Shown one piece after another: positions 55,224 through 63,896 of a stretch of 64,000 nt of DNA; position 1 is the first letter of the stretch; the number at the start of each line of letters is the position of its first letter. The stretch is from Legionella qingyii (GTDB taxonomy: Bacteria; Pseudomonadota; Gammaproteobacteria; Legionellales; Legionellaceae). The notes under the pieces are model-generated. The model was given only the letters and a program-made list of their open reading frames with translations. It searched no databases and was not told the origin of the DNA. The stretch lies in contig NZ_QHJG01000018.1 of NCBI RefSeq assembly GCF_003184185.1, forward strand, positions 7,382 through 71,381. Direction: 5' to 3'. A program made the position numbers and the translations under genes.

Positions 55224-56119
55224 TGAAGAAGGTTATTATTACCGGCGCTTCAGGGTTTACCGGTTATTATCTTTCTCTGGAACTGATGCGTGCAGGAATG
55301 AACGTAATCGGTCTTTGCCAACGCCTGCCGCTCCATCCTATCCCGCAAGTGAGTTATTTCTCATGCGATCTTTTAAATAAAGAGGAGCTCGACAAGATCA
55401 TTAAAGAAATAGAGCCTGAAGTGGTTGTTCATTTGGCGGCAATTTCTTTTATAGGACAGAATAATGCGGAAACAATGTACCGGACAAATATCATCGGTAC
55501 CCGGAATTTATTAGAATCTTTATCCCAACTATCAAAATGTCCGCATAACATTCTCTTGGCCAGTAGCGGGAATATTTATGGAAATACGGATCGTGAGTTC
55601 ATTGATGAAACCGTACCTGCCGCACCAGTCAATGATTATTCCGTGAGCAAATTATCTATGGAACACATGGCAAGACTCTGGATGAGCGAGCTTCCGATTA
55701 CCATTGTGCGTCCATTTAATTATACGGGGGTGGAACAGTCATCTCTATTTCTGGTGCCAAAATTAGTAACGCATTATTCACAACGTGCCGATTTTTTGGA
55801 ATTAGGCAATTTAAACATCGTGCGGGATTTCTCTGACGTACGTGATGTCGTACGCGCATATCGACGGCTCATTGAAGTGGGTGGTGTTGCCAATGAAGTT
55901 GTTAATATTTGTACGGGGAAAGGGTATTCTTTGCAGCAGCTTCTCTCCATGCTGAGCAAATTAACGGGGCATACCCCGGAAATTCGAATTAATCCTTCAT
56001 TTGTTCGCAGTCATGAAATAAAGAATTTAGTTGGATGTAAACAAAAACTCGAGCAAATTATAGGTCCTTTTTCTCACTTTTCTTTAGAAGATACTTTAAA
56101 TTGGATGTTAAATGCTTAA
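55223..56119 (+). CDS. GDP-4-keto-6-deoxymannose reductase-like enzyme
   Basis: The 298-residue extended SDR has ITGASGFTGYYLSLEL, VVHLAAISFIGQNN, ASSGNIYGN and the YxxxK of NDYSVSKLSMEH. Late phrases (NIVRDFSDVRDVVRAY, NICTGKGYSLQQLL) match the Rmd/Tld group that reduces the Gmd product to GDP-D-rhamnose or GDP-6-deoxytalose; the fucose synthase (Fcl) is less similar. Which isomer is formed cannot be read from sequence. It is the last gene of the capsule run. No terminator was found. Confidence 0.88.
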   Translation: MKKVIITGASGFTGYYLSLELMRAGMNVIGLCQRLPLHPIPQVSYFSCDLLNKEELDKIIKEIEPEVVVHLAAISFIGQNNAETMYRTNIIGTRNLLESLSQLSKCPHNILLASSGNIYGNTDREFIDETVPAAPVNDYSVSKLSMEHMARLWMSELPITIVRPFNYTGVEQSSLFLVPKLVTHYSQRADFLELGNLNIVRDFSDVRDVVRAYRRLIEVGGVANEVVNICTGKGYSLQQLLSMLSKLTGHTPEIRINPSFVRSHEIKNLVGCKQKLEQIIGPFSHFSLEDTLNWMLNA

Positions 56120-56231
56120 CTTTTAAGTTGAAAATCCATTCACATCGCTCATTTTAATGCTTAATTTAAATACATTAAAAGGTATAATATTTTCTCTAAT
56201 TGAGTAATTTTGAAGTTGATTGGGAATTATT

Positions 56232-56966
56232 ATGCATTTATTGTCACGAGAAGAGTTTGTAGCTATAGGTACAGAGGCTATTTTAAATACTAGAAAAAAA
56301 ATAACGATCGGGAATCAAAAAAGTGGATATGTAAAATATCATCGTGAAATTAAAGAAAATAACTACATTTCTAAAAATGTCCGAGCCCATCTTATTTCCT
56401 CCACGGAAGAGGAGTATATGTTTCGACATGATCTGATTGAACATGTTGGTTTGGGTAATTGTCATGAGCTTGCAGATTATCTTTTAGTAGAGGTTGGTAA
56501 AGAAATTACTCGTAAAGGTGCAAAAGCACGAATTCGGATTGTTAGCTCGGTCAAATATGATCATGTTTATTTAGAAATTATGATTCGGTTAAAAGGGGAA
56601 AAAGATTATTCTCTTTGGGAGGTTGATGCTTGGGACCCACGAATCATTGATATTAGTACTCGACCTGATGGTTCAATTAAAAATCATGAGTCTCTACTCT
56701 ATGGATATTCAGCGAACACGCAAAATTCCGTATATACAGATCAGATTAACTACAATCGCCGATACACTTTTTTTAACGCAATACCAAAGCCTGCGCTTGG
56801 CAGTCCGCCCGATGGAAGTGCGACACCGGAGCGAGAGATATTGGATAAGCATTCTAAAGTGTACGATGATTACACTTTAGAAGAATCAATGGAAACAGGA
56901 ATGTTTGACACATCTGGGGACATTCATTACTTACAAAAAGTTTCAAGTTGGCAGCAACTAATATAA
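56232..56966 (+). CDS. Putative Cys/His/Asp (papain-fold-like) protein; candidate effector
   Basis: The 244-residue product shows GLGNCHELADYLL (Cys77), YDHVYLEIMI (His111) and WEVDAWDPRI (Asp132 or Asp135), matching the GNCxEL, H and DxW pattern of the gene at 29661-30737 with similar spacing. Outside these motifs the two differ. There is no signal peptide or membrane helix, and the C-terminus is KVSSWQQLI. A cysteine hydrolase or transglutaminase-like activity is a hypothesis. The ATG at 56232 is used; a TTG at 56220 is a weaker option. It stands just beyond the capsule cluster. Confidence 0.6.
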   Translation: MHLLSREEFVAIGTEAILNTRKKITIGNQKSGYVKYHREIKENNYISKNVRAHLISSTEEEYMFRHDLIEHVGLGNCHELADYLLVEVGKEITRKGAKARIRIVSSVKYDHVYLEIMIRLKGEKDYSLWEVDAWDPRIIDISTRPDGSIKNHESLLYGYSANTQNSVYTDQINYNRRYTFFNAIPKPALGSPPDGSATPEREILDKHSKVYDDYTLEESMETGMFDTSGDIHYLQKVSSWQQLI

Positions 56967-57107
56967 AGTCAGTTTGAGAGTTCCTATGGTTTCAGAATTT
57001 TAAATGATCTGTCATCACTTTTTTAAAGAGGATAGCGAGCTTCATCTGGAGGAAATAAAGGTGAAGCTTGGTTTTGACTTTAAAAATTCGGTACCCAGAG
57101 TTGGCTA

Positions 57108-57890
57108 TCACTCCATAGTAAACTGCAGCTCATCATCTTCATCATGCTGTTGAACTTCATTTTGTGTTTTAGCTTCTGTTTCGAAATCATGTTTCGCTTT
57201 AGGCATTAAACTATCAGCATTTTCTTCTAGAAGCTTGATATTTTTTTGTAAAATCTGTTGGTGCGAGCTTAATGTTTTCTGATCATTGTTCTTACTATTC
57301 TTCTCCTCAATTTGTTCATTTAGTCTTATATTGGTTGATTCTAGAAGACTAACTTCAGCTATTAAAGCATTACGAGAATCATACTCAGCACATTTGCTCT
57401 TCGCTGCATCGATCGATTTTTTGCGTATAAACAATAAGAAAAAACTTTTAAGTAAACCAGGTTTTGTATCTGCTATAAAACGGGCCCAACCTCCAGGTTC
57501 CTCTGATGGTAGATTACCTATCATTATTCTCTTTGCAGTCATCTGTTGCTCATTAAATTTAACTTCTGAGTCCAACGTTTCGAGTTGTTCTAGCATCTTG
57601 TTTATTTGATCGAGCTCTTTATCGATGTTGGGAAGTCCTATTTTAAATTTATGAATAAGAGCAATTAAGTCATCATCGGTAAGCGCTTCTAAAATAGATT
57701 CATAGTAATTATTATTGGTGATAATTCGAGCTTTTTTTAGTTGTTCAAAAGCGTCATAGCAGATGAGGCTAATATCTTCATCATCTAATTTTAGGATCTC
57801 ATTAATAGCGTTTTCAATTTCTTGGCCAGCATTAATTGCACTTTGGTCATTTGGGTCTCGACTGGAAAGTCTATAAAGGGTCTCCCCCAT
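57108..57890 (-). CDS. Coiled-coil protein with acidic tail; candidate Dot/Icm substrate
   Basis: The 260-residue product has a helical N-terminal part (to about 90), coiled coil at about 90-120 and 170-235 (LDQINKMLEQLETLDSEV, LESTNIRLNEQIEEKN), and a hydrophobic, basic segment near 148-160 (LLKSFFLLFIRKK) that could touch a membrane. The C-terminus, QQHDEDDELQFTME, is an acidic block followed by hydrophobic residues, the composition known for Dot/Icm signals. No enzyme motif is seen. Effector status is inference. Confidence 0.6.
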   Translation of the reverse strand: MGETLYRLSSRDPNDQSAINAGQEIENAINEILKLDDEDISLICYDAFEQLKKARIITNNNYYESILEALTDDDLIALIHKFKIGLPNIDKELDQINKMLEQLETLDSEVKFNEQQMTAKRIMIGNLPSEEPGGWARFIADTKPGLLKSFFLLFIRKKSIDAAKSKCAEYDSRNALIAEVSLLESTNIRLNEQIEEKNSKNNDQKTLSSHQQILQKNIKLLEENADSLMPKAKHDFETEAKTQNEVQQHDEDDELQFTME

Positions 57891-58140
57891 TTTTATCTCA
57901 TACTGTATTCTTCACATAGTATAATTTTAATACAAAAAATTAATGATTTATTAAATAAGGCTTGGGACATGGGTATCCTTGCTCCCGGAAAGATAAAAAA
58001 ATGAGTCAGCCTCTCGATTGAGAGGAGGATTTTCAGAGGTAAATTTCTGGCGATCAATTATATTTTACATTTGCATGCTATTGCTTTCTTGTTAGTTCAA
58101 AATATATTAATAGATAGGACATATTAATTCATGGTCACCA

Positions 58141-58548
58141 ATGAAGCTTATAATGAATAAAAAAAATAGCGGGGAGTCAATAACTCTGGAGCTGGAGCCA
58201 ACAACAGCAATTAAAGAGTTGTTGTTCATTCTTTATGGTTATCGAAGTAAAATTTATGATCGATTTTCTTTTGATGAGTATCAAAAATATATTTCAGTAT
58301 ATCAGTGTCTTTTATATGGGGAGCGATTTAAAAATAAATTGCTTTCGGAGACCAATTTATCAGATTATCAGCTTGAGGATCCCTGTTATTTGACTTGGGA
58401 GGAGTTCACTGAGGAGCGATCTCTTTCACCTCATGTTGAGCTTATAGATAATAAAGTTCTTTTTTGGCAGGCCGGCACGAGACCAGTTACACCCGAGATT
58501 GAAAAGGAGTCTTGGTCTGCGCGTAGCCACGATAATATGAAGCCTTAG
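58141..58548 (+). CDS. Hypothetical protein (135 aa)
   Basis: The product is soluble and rich in Glu, Tyr and Leu, with no signal peptide. A helical middle (YRSKIYDRFSFDEYQKYISV) is followed by an acidic segment (YLTWEEFTEERS). No family is recognised. The start may be at 58141 or four codons later; neither has a clear ribosome binding site. It lies in a small-gene zone between the coiled-coil protein and the P-type ATPase. Confidence 0.5.
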   Translation: MKLIMNKKNSGESITLELEPTTAIKELLFILYGYRSKIYDRFSFDEYQKYISVYQCLLYGERFKNKLLSETNLSDYQLEDPCYLTWEEFTEERSLSPHVELIDNKVLFWQAGTRPVTPEIEKESWSARSHDNMKP

Positions 58549-58565
58549 GCGACGATAATTTTTTT

Positions 58566-58799
58566 ATGGGGCTAAATTTATTATTGCTCAACCTCAAAAG
58601 TATATCTTTTTCTTATATTGTACGCCAAATGAACATAAAGTTCATTATTTGTATTGCGACAAATTTTATCTATCCAAGCTTAATAAATGAATATTCTGAG
58701 GATTTAATGCAAGCGATGATAAAAAAGCAGCGAAGTGACTTGAGGGCCGGTATGTATCGATATCAGGTTGTAAGCCAATTAGAACCCGGAGGCATTTAA
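58566..58799 (+). CDS. Doubtful 77-aa frame
   Basis: An open frame of 77 codons begins 17 bases after the previous stop, without a ribosome binding site. The first half is hydrophobic and basic, the second half looks more protein-like (LINEYSEDLMQAMIKKQRSD). It might be a real small gene or the end of a broken one. Apart from it, the 347-bp stretch before the ATPase gene shows nothing I can name. Confidence 0.3.
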   Translation: MGLNLLLLNLKSISFSYIVRQMNIKFIICIATNFIYPSLINEYSEDLMQAMIKKQRSDLRAGMYRYQVVSQLEPGGI

Positions 58800-58895
58800 T
58801 AAACAAGTTTTATTTTTACCTCCAGATCAAATCATAACGTTCTGTTCATGTCCTCAAAAGATTCACCGCGATTTCATTGCAATAGAAATGTCTCA

Positions 58896-61517
58896 TCAAG
58901 AGAGGAGACATCCTTCCTCGAGTCGAGATCTTGAAGAACAATGACTCTCCTCTTTAGACTCAAAGAAACTTAGAGCCTTGGAATGTGCAGATGGACGATT
59001 GGAGTTGCTTACGGTATGTTTTGGTTCGGCGTCATAATCTAATCTCTTCAAGAGATAGACGTTTTTACACTCAGCAGTTTCTATAGTCATTCCTGCATTT
59101 GTATTATTTGCTGGCACAGACGTCACTTCTTGGTGTTTAAAACGATATAAATTAGTTAAAACAATTGCTGATTCTAGCACCATTAATGCAACACCTACAG
59201 CAGGATTAAGGGCAAAACCTAGCGCAACAAACAATCCGCCTGCCACTAGAGTAATTATTGAATTATAACTCAAGCTTATAGATAAATTTTGGACAATATT
59301 TTGTTTTGTTTTTTCTGCGACATCAAATGCAGTTGCAATGGGAAATAATAATCCTTGCTGAATTACTATGCCGGCATGTTGTTGGGTGATGGTATCCCCA
59401 ATGCTTGATTTAACCGCAATTCCAAGATCGGAATAGGTAATTGCACTCACATCATTGGCTGCATCACCTACCATGGCTACTTTACAGCCTCTGCGTTTTA
59501 GCTGTTCAATATAGCTTATTTTGGATACCTCCAACGGCTCAGTGACGGCACCTACTGTATTGGCACAAATATTTTCTTTAGAAATACCCAATAATACTGC
59601 ATAGTATTCTGCAGTAGCTTGATCTGCTCCCGTACAAATATGAACTGTTTTACCCTGGCGCCGTAGTTGTTGTACAGTGGCAATAGCATCTTTACGCAAA
59701 GGGTCAGTGAGAGCAATTTGTCCTATTACTGTTGAGCCGCGCACAATATATATCGAACCTTTTTCAGGCCTATCATAAGGCTCATTGATATGAGTAATTC
59801 CATTCGCAAAAAGCATATTTTTGTTGCCTATCATGAATGTCTCGCCCTCAATTACTGCCTTTATTCCTGAGTGATGACTTTTATCAATTGATGTGATTTC
59901 TAAAGGATCGTCCGCAGTAGTGTTTTGACTTTCAATATAAGCCCTAATTATTTGTGCCGTTGGGTGATCGGATTGGCTTTCTAATAATGCGATATGCCGC
60001 AAGAATTTTTTATCGGCAATCTGCAATGCCTGCACCTCAATGTTTCCTTGAGTCAGGGTACCATTTAAATCAAAAACAACGGTATCAATATCAGCGGCTG
60101 CTTGTAATGCTTTGCCATTGTTAAAATGAATCCCATTTTCGGATGCCTTTTTCATACCGATTTTAACTGCCATAGGCGTAATCAGGCTCAAAGCGCATGG
60201 ACATGCACTTACAAGGACCGAGATAACGCATTGAATAGCCAAGGCGGGATTAAATACCGAGCCTATGATTAGGCCTGAGATGAGTGCTATTGCGAGCAAA
60301 CCGGGAATAAAATATTTTAATACTTTATTTGCAAATTGTTCAATTGGCGCTTTTTCAGCATTCGCCTGCTCAATATTTTTTGCAATTAATGATAGGTAGG
60401 AGCTTTGGTACGTTTTTGTAACGCGCATTTCCAATGAGGTGATATGATCCGCCAAACGCATACCTGCCTTCACCTTGTCGCCTGGAAAAAATGTTTGCAG
60501 ATGCGGTGAGCCATCGATGCGCGTGGTGTAAAGCAGTGCGGTTGTTGTTAATACCCCATCGACAGGAATAACAGCTCCTTTTTCAACGACAATCATATCG
60601 TTAGGGATTAAATTTTTGACTGAAATTTCCTTATCTGGCTTACCTTTTAATAGAACTGATTGAGGCAAACAATCGCGTACATCTAATTTGTTATTGATTT
60701 CATCAAGTAAGGTATGTTCGATTCCCTCGCCTAAATGCCAGAAACCCAAGACCAATGGCGCTGCTTCGAACATCATCGGCAATCCAGGAATAAACAGGCT
60801 TGCGATGGATACCGCAACGATGGTCAATGTACTAATTGCATATAAAGTTGTAGTATCCCATTCTCTTTCAAGCAAGGTATGCCAGGCTGATTGATAAACA
60901 CTATATCCCAAATATAAGGTCATCAAAGTAGTAAGCCCTGTTATGACATAATAGGCAATCATAGGAATATTAAAACTCCCGACGGCAATTACGAGCATGC
61001 CTATTCCCCAAATCAACCCTAGCGCTGCTTTAAGCCAATGATTTTCATCACCATCTGAGTCGTGGGTATGATGGGAGTGGCCATGAGGATGCTTGTGGCC
61101 ATGAGAGTGACCATGACCATGAGAGTGGCTGTGGCCATGAGAATGCCCGTGAGAATGAGACTGTTTTGCTTTTTTTCTAATCTTTTTATTAAGACCCGAG
61201 GGGGTGGGGTTGGTGGCCGATGCATGCTCTACATGCACTATTCCTTCTTCATACTCGATAGCCTCCGCTTCCATTATGTCGCTTAAAAAAATTCCTTCCT
61301 TTGATAAAAGCTGAGTCACGATTGTTTGTACTGTACTCGAGTTTTTAGACTTAGATAACAAACAGATGCTTTTATCTGGGCTCGTTAAATCGACTGCTAC
61401 TCGTACTAACTTTAAATTTTGGTCTGAATACAAAATCTGTTCGATTTGTGTTCGAATGCTTTCCAAATCGAGAGGCGACACGTTATCAGAAAGGCGGAAT
61501 CTATAATTAAAATACAT
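58896..61517 (-). CDS. His-rich P1B-like P-type ATPase with altered signature motifs
   Basis: The 873-residue protein starts at 61517 behind GGAGGAAAC (MYFNYRFRLS). After an N-terminal domain (about 1-100, ferredoxin-like but without CxxC) comes a His/Gly metal-binding tract (about 120-152) and about eight membrane helices with CPC (Cys439, Cys441). The core motifs differ from the P-type consensus: DLNGTLT (Asp483) for DKTGT, IDGSPH in place of the TGES loop (about 334-339), TGAD (629-632) for TGDN, and GDAAND (684-689) for GDGxND. The SDHP motif (His518) is kept. The frame is intact. It may transport Zn or Cu, or be a regulatory pseudo-pump. It is divergent from zur. Confidence 0.85.
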   Translation of the reverse strand: MYFNYRFRLSDNVSPLDLESIRTQIEQILYSDQNLKLVRVAVDLTSPDKSICLLSKSKNSSTVQTIVTQLLSKEGIFLSDIMEAEAIEYEEGIVHVEHASATNPTPSGLNKKIRKKAKQSHSHGHSHGHSHSHGHGHSHGHKHPHGHSHHTHDSDGDENHWLKAALGLIWGIGMLVIAVGSFNIPMIAYYVITGLTTLMTLYLGYSVYQSAWHTLLEREWDTTTLYAISTLTIVAVSIASLFIPGLPMMFEAAPLVLGFWHLGEGIEHTLLDEINNKLDVRDCLPQSVLLKGKPDKEISVKNLIPNDMIVVEKGAVIPVDGVLTTTALLYTTRIDGSPHLQTFFPGDKVKAGMRLADHITSLEMRVTKTYQSSYLSLIAKNIEQANAEKAPIEQFANKVLKYFIPGLLAIALISGLIIGSVFNPALAIQCVISVLVSACPCALSLITPMAVKIGMKKASENGIHFNNGKALQAAADIDTVVFDLNGTLTQGNIEVQALQIADKKFLRHIALLESQSDHPTAQIIRAYIESQNTTADDPLEITSIDKSHHSGIKAVIEGETFMIGNKNMLFANGITHINEPYDRPEKGSIYIVRGSTVIGQIALTDPLRKDAIATVQQLRRQGKTVHICTGADQATAEYYAVLLGISKENICANTVGAVTEPLEVSKISYIEQLKRRGCKVAMVGDAANDVSAITYSDLGIAVKSSIGDTITQQHAGIVIQQGLLFPIATAFDVAEKTKQNIVQNLSISLSYNSIITLVAGGLFVALGFALNPAVGVALMVLESAIVLTNLYRFKHQEVTSVPANNTNAGMTIETAECKNVYLLKRLDYDAEPKHTVSNSNRPSAHSKALSFFESKEESHCSSRSRLEEGCLLS

Positions 61518-61719
61518 TGGTTTCCTCCATTTAAAGGACAACATAAATGTTAAAGAGGAGCAACGGCCCACTTCAGTTGTATATCCATATTAATTTCAGA
61601 CTTGTTACTGGTAATAGCAGTAGTTTTAAAACGGTATTCCCAAATCAGTTTTTTCTGCCTTAAAAACCGATAAAACAGCGTCTGGTATTTTGTTACGATG
61701 CGTCCTAGCGTTTAGAAAG

Positions 61720-61734
61720 TGTTACATTGTAACA
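61720..61734. promoter_or_regulatory. Zur-box-like palindrome
   Basis: TGTTACA-T-TGTAACA is a perfect 15-base palindrome in the 361-bp gap between the P-type ATPase gene and the Zur-like gene. It resembles gammaproteobacterial Zur boxes (TGTTATA-type half-sites). On the minus strand a TTGGCA lies just upstream, so the site could overlap an ATPase promoter. Confidence 0.6.
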
Positions 61735-61839
61735 TTATCTTGCCAAAGAACAAGTCATATTAAATAATTTTTAAACCAGAAAAATTTTGCTAATATTTAG
61801 AAGCATTTGTTTGATAATTTTTCTGTAAAACAAGGACTA

Positions 61840-61848
61840 TGGTATAAT
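61840..61848 (+). promoter_or_regulatory. Extended -10 promoter for the Zur-like gene
   Basis: TGGTATAAT is a perfect extended -10 element (TG-n-TATAAT) 30 bp before the ATG at 61879. No good -35 hexamer is correctly spaced, which is common for extended -10 promoters. Confidence 0.55.
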
Positions 61849-61878
61849 AGGATTAAGTTATTAATTTAAAAATGATTG

Positions 61879-62325
61879 ATGAAATACAATTTGTTGGACA
61901 AGGCTTATAAGCATTGCATGCAGCATGGCTATCGGTTTACAGAACCGAGAGAGCGTGTCCTCAAGATATTGATAGAGGAAAGAAAGCCTCTAGGTGCTTA
62001 TGAAATCTTGCAAAGATTATCCACGCAAATTGAAAATCCCAAGCCGCCCACAGTCTATCGTGCGATTCAGTTTTGGCATCAAGAGGGGTTCATTCATTGT
62101 ATTGATAGCCTTAAATCCTATGTTGCCTGTTTGCATGGGCATCATGTGGGACAAGCCCAATTCCTAATTTGTAACCAGTGTGATTTTGTCAAAGAATTAG
62201 AATGCATTATTGATTTCACGTGCATCACAGAATTAGCAAACTCACTTCAATTTTCAATTATCAATTGCACCACAGAAATCAAAGGATTATGTGCCCGTTG
62301 TAAACTGACAAATCGAGAAAATTAG
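61879..62325 (+). CDS. zur: Fur-family regulator, Zur-like
   Basis: The 148-residue protein has the Fur-family winged helix (YRFTEPRERVLKILIEERKP, GAYEILQRLS, PPTVYRAIQFWHQEGFIHCI) and the two structural CxxC pairs (CNQC, CARC) of the Zn site. The FI-CIDSLKSYVACLHGHH segment, with Cys and clustered His, is Zur-like rather than Fur-like. It would repress zinc-uptake genes when zinc is sufficient. The neighbouring His-rich P-type ATPase and a palindrome between the two support metal control. The start at 61879 is preferred over a TTG one codon upstream. Confidence 0.85.
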   Translation: MKYNLLDKAYKHCMQHGYRFTEPRERVLKILIEERKPLGAYEILQRLSTQIENPKPPTVYRAIQFWHQEGFIHCIDSLKSYVACLHGHHVGQAQFLICNQCDFVKELECIIDFTCITELANSLQFSIINCTTEIKGLCARCKLTNREN

Positions 62326-62481
62326 GTCGATTATTGTCAAAAACGCTACATACGATTTCTGTTATCTGTCCAAACGTGCTTTTATCTTGACGTGGATTTT
62401 TATCATCCCAGGGAAGCTACCCATTAGTAAAATTAGTACTATGATTAAAATGGAATAATAAATAATCGAGGGAGAGAAAAC

Positions 62482-63654
62482 ATGGCAGATGAAGAAATAA
62501 CAACAACTTCATGGTTTTCTCGATTAAAAGAAGCGCTCCTGGGTATTTTTATTGGTATTGCATTAATTATTGGGGCTATTGTTCTTGTATTTTGGAATGA
62601 ACAACACAGTTTACATATGGCACAATCTTTGGCGCAAACAAAAAATATTCTAATTGCTGTACCCAATGCTCCCATAAATAAACAAAATAATCTTAAGGTC
62701 ATTTATTTAAGTGGTTTAGCTACTACCAAAGATCATTTGGAAGACTCTTTGCTGGGGATAACCGTAAATGCTATTAGCCTTAATCGTAAGGTCGAAATGT
62801 ATCAATGGAAACAAAAAACTGAAACGCGAACAGAATCACAACTAGGTGGTTCAGAAAAGCATATAACAACCTATTCTTATGATAAAGTTTGGTCGGAACG
62901 TTTAATCGATAGTTCTAATTTTAAAACTCCCGAAGGGCATCAAAATCCAAAGTCCATGCCAATTCAGTCACAGGTACATTTTGCAAAAACAGTAACTGTG
63001 GGTGATTTTTTGCTGCCTGATACTCTAGTAAAACAGATTGACATCAGTCAACCAATCAATTTGGCCCAGGTTAATCAAGAAGCCTTAAAAAATCAATTTA
63101 ACAAGCCAGTGACTTTAATTAATAATGAATTGTATCTAGGGCAAGATGGTCAAAGTCCTCAGCTGGGTGATATACGTATTAATCTAACAGCTGTTGAACC
63201 GCAAACAGTGAGTATTATTGCCCAGCAAATTGGAGATACGCTGCAAGAATATCGTGCACCTGCTGGGCAAAGTGTCATTTTATTATCAACAGGCCAGCAT
63301 TCCCCGGATGAAATGATTGCACAGGCTGAATCACAAAACACGTTACTCGCATGGGTCTTGCGTTTATTTTCTTTGCTCCTGTTCATTGGTGGATTCTCTC
63401 TCATCATGAAGCCACTAGTTATTATGGCCGATGTAGTTCCATTTATAGGCGCTGTTGTAGGGTTTGGTACTGGATTTGTAGCCTTTCTATTAGGTTTTAG
63501 TGTGTGGCTTGTTGCTACGGCAATTGCCTGGTTTGCTACACGACCGCTCATGTCAATTGGTTTATTAATTATTGCGGTTATTGGTAGCTACATATTGATC
63601 CTGTTAAAGACAAAAAAATCTAAACTTTCTCTGCCTGAAACGACTCATAATTAA
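62482..63654 (+). CDS. TMEM43/LUMA-family membrane protein
   Basis: The 390-residue protein has an N-terminal membrane helix (ALLGIFIGIALIIGAIVLVFW) followed by NEQ, a long soluble domain (about 55-285, with VWSERLIDSSNFKTPEGHQNP) and three or four C-terminal helices starting VLRLFSLLLFIGGFSLIMKP. This is the TMEM43 (DUF1625) pattern, seen in some bacteria and in the animal inner nuclear membrane. Bacterial function is unknown. The start follows GAGGGAGAG. The gene is followed by REP-like repeats. Confidence 0.9.
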   Translation: MADEEITTTSWFSRLKEALLGIFIGIALIIGAIVLVFWNEQHSLHMAQSLAQTKNILIAVPNAPINKQNNLKVIYLSGLATTKDHLEDSLLGITVNAISLNRKVEMYQWKQKTETRTESQLGGSEKHITTYSYDKVWSERLIDSSNFKTPEGHQNPKSMPIQSQVHFAKTVTVGDFLLPDTLVKQIDISQPINLAQVNQEALKNQFNKPVTLINNELYLGQDGQSPQLGDIRINLTAVEPQTVSIIAQQIGDTLQEYRAPAGQSVILLSTGQHSPDEMIAQAESQNTLLAWVLRLFSLLLFIGGFSLIMKPLVIMADVVPFIGAVVGFGTGFVAFLLGFSVWLVATAIAWFATRPLMSIGLLIIAVIGSYILILLKTKKSKLSLPETTHN

Positions 63655-63787
63655 TGAGCAATGAATGTATTGTTAATTTGAGCAGAGGATATGTTATCCC
63701 GAACTTGCGTTATCATCACTTTTTTTGAAGAATTCACTGAGTATCTAAATGGGCAAATTGTTTATATAGCATCATTGCTTGTTATTT

Positions 63788-63870
63788 GTCATTCCCGCGC
63801 AGGCGGGAATCTATTCTTAAACTACCACTGTAGCTTGCTAGAAATAGGTTCCCGCCTGCGCGGGAACGAC
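63788..63870. repeat. REP-like inverted pair
   Basis: Two GC-rich hairpins, ATTCCCGC-GCAG-GCGGGAAT (63791-63810) and GTTCCCGC-CTGC-GCGGGAAC (63848-63867), face each other. Including their flanks (GTC...CTATT and AATAG...GAC) they form a 28-base inverted pair with few mismatches around a 27-base middle. The TTCCCGCGCAGGCGGGAA core is a widespread proteobacterial REP sequence. Confidence 0.85.
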
Positions 63871-63896
63871 AGTGGGTTAAGGTTTTTTGTTATTCC

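Noticed and set aside
61062..61286. Plus-strand frame opposite the His-rich tract of the ATPase
   Set aside because: Met/Arg/Val-rich sequence results from reading the His-Gly repeat in antisense.
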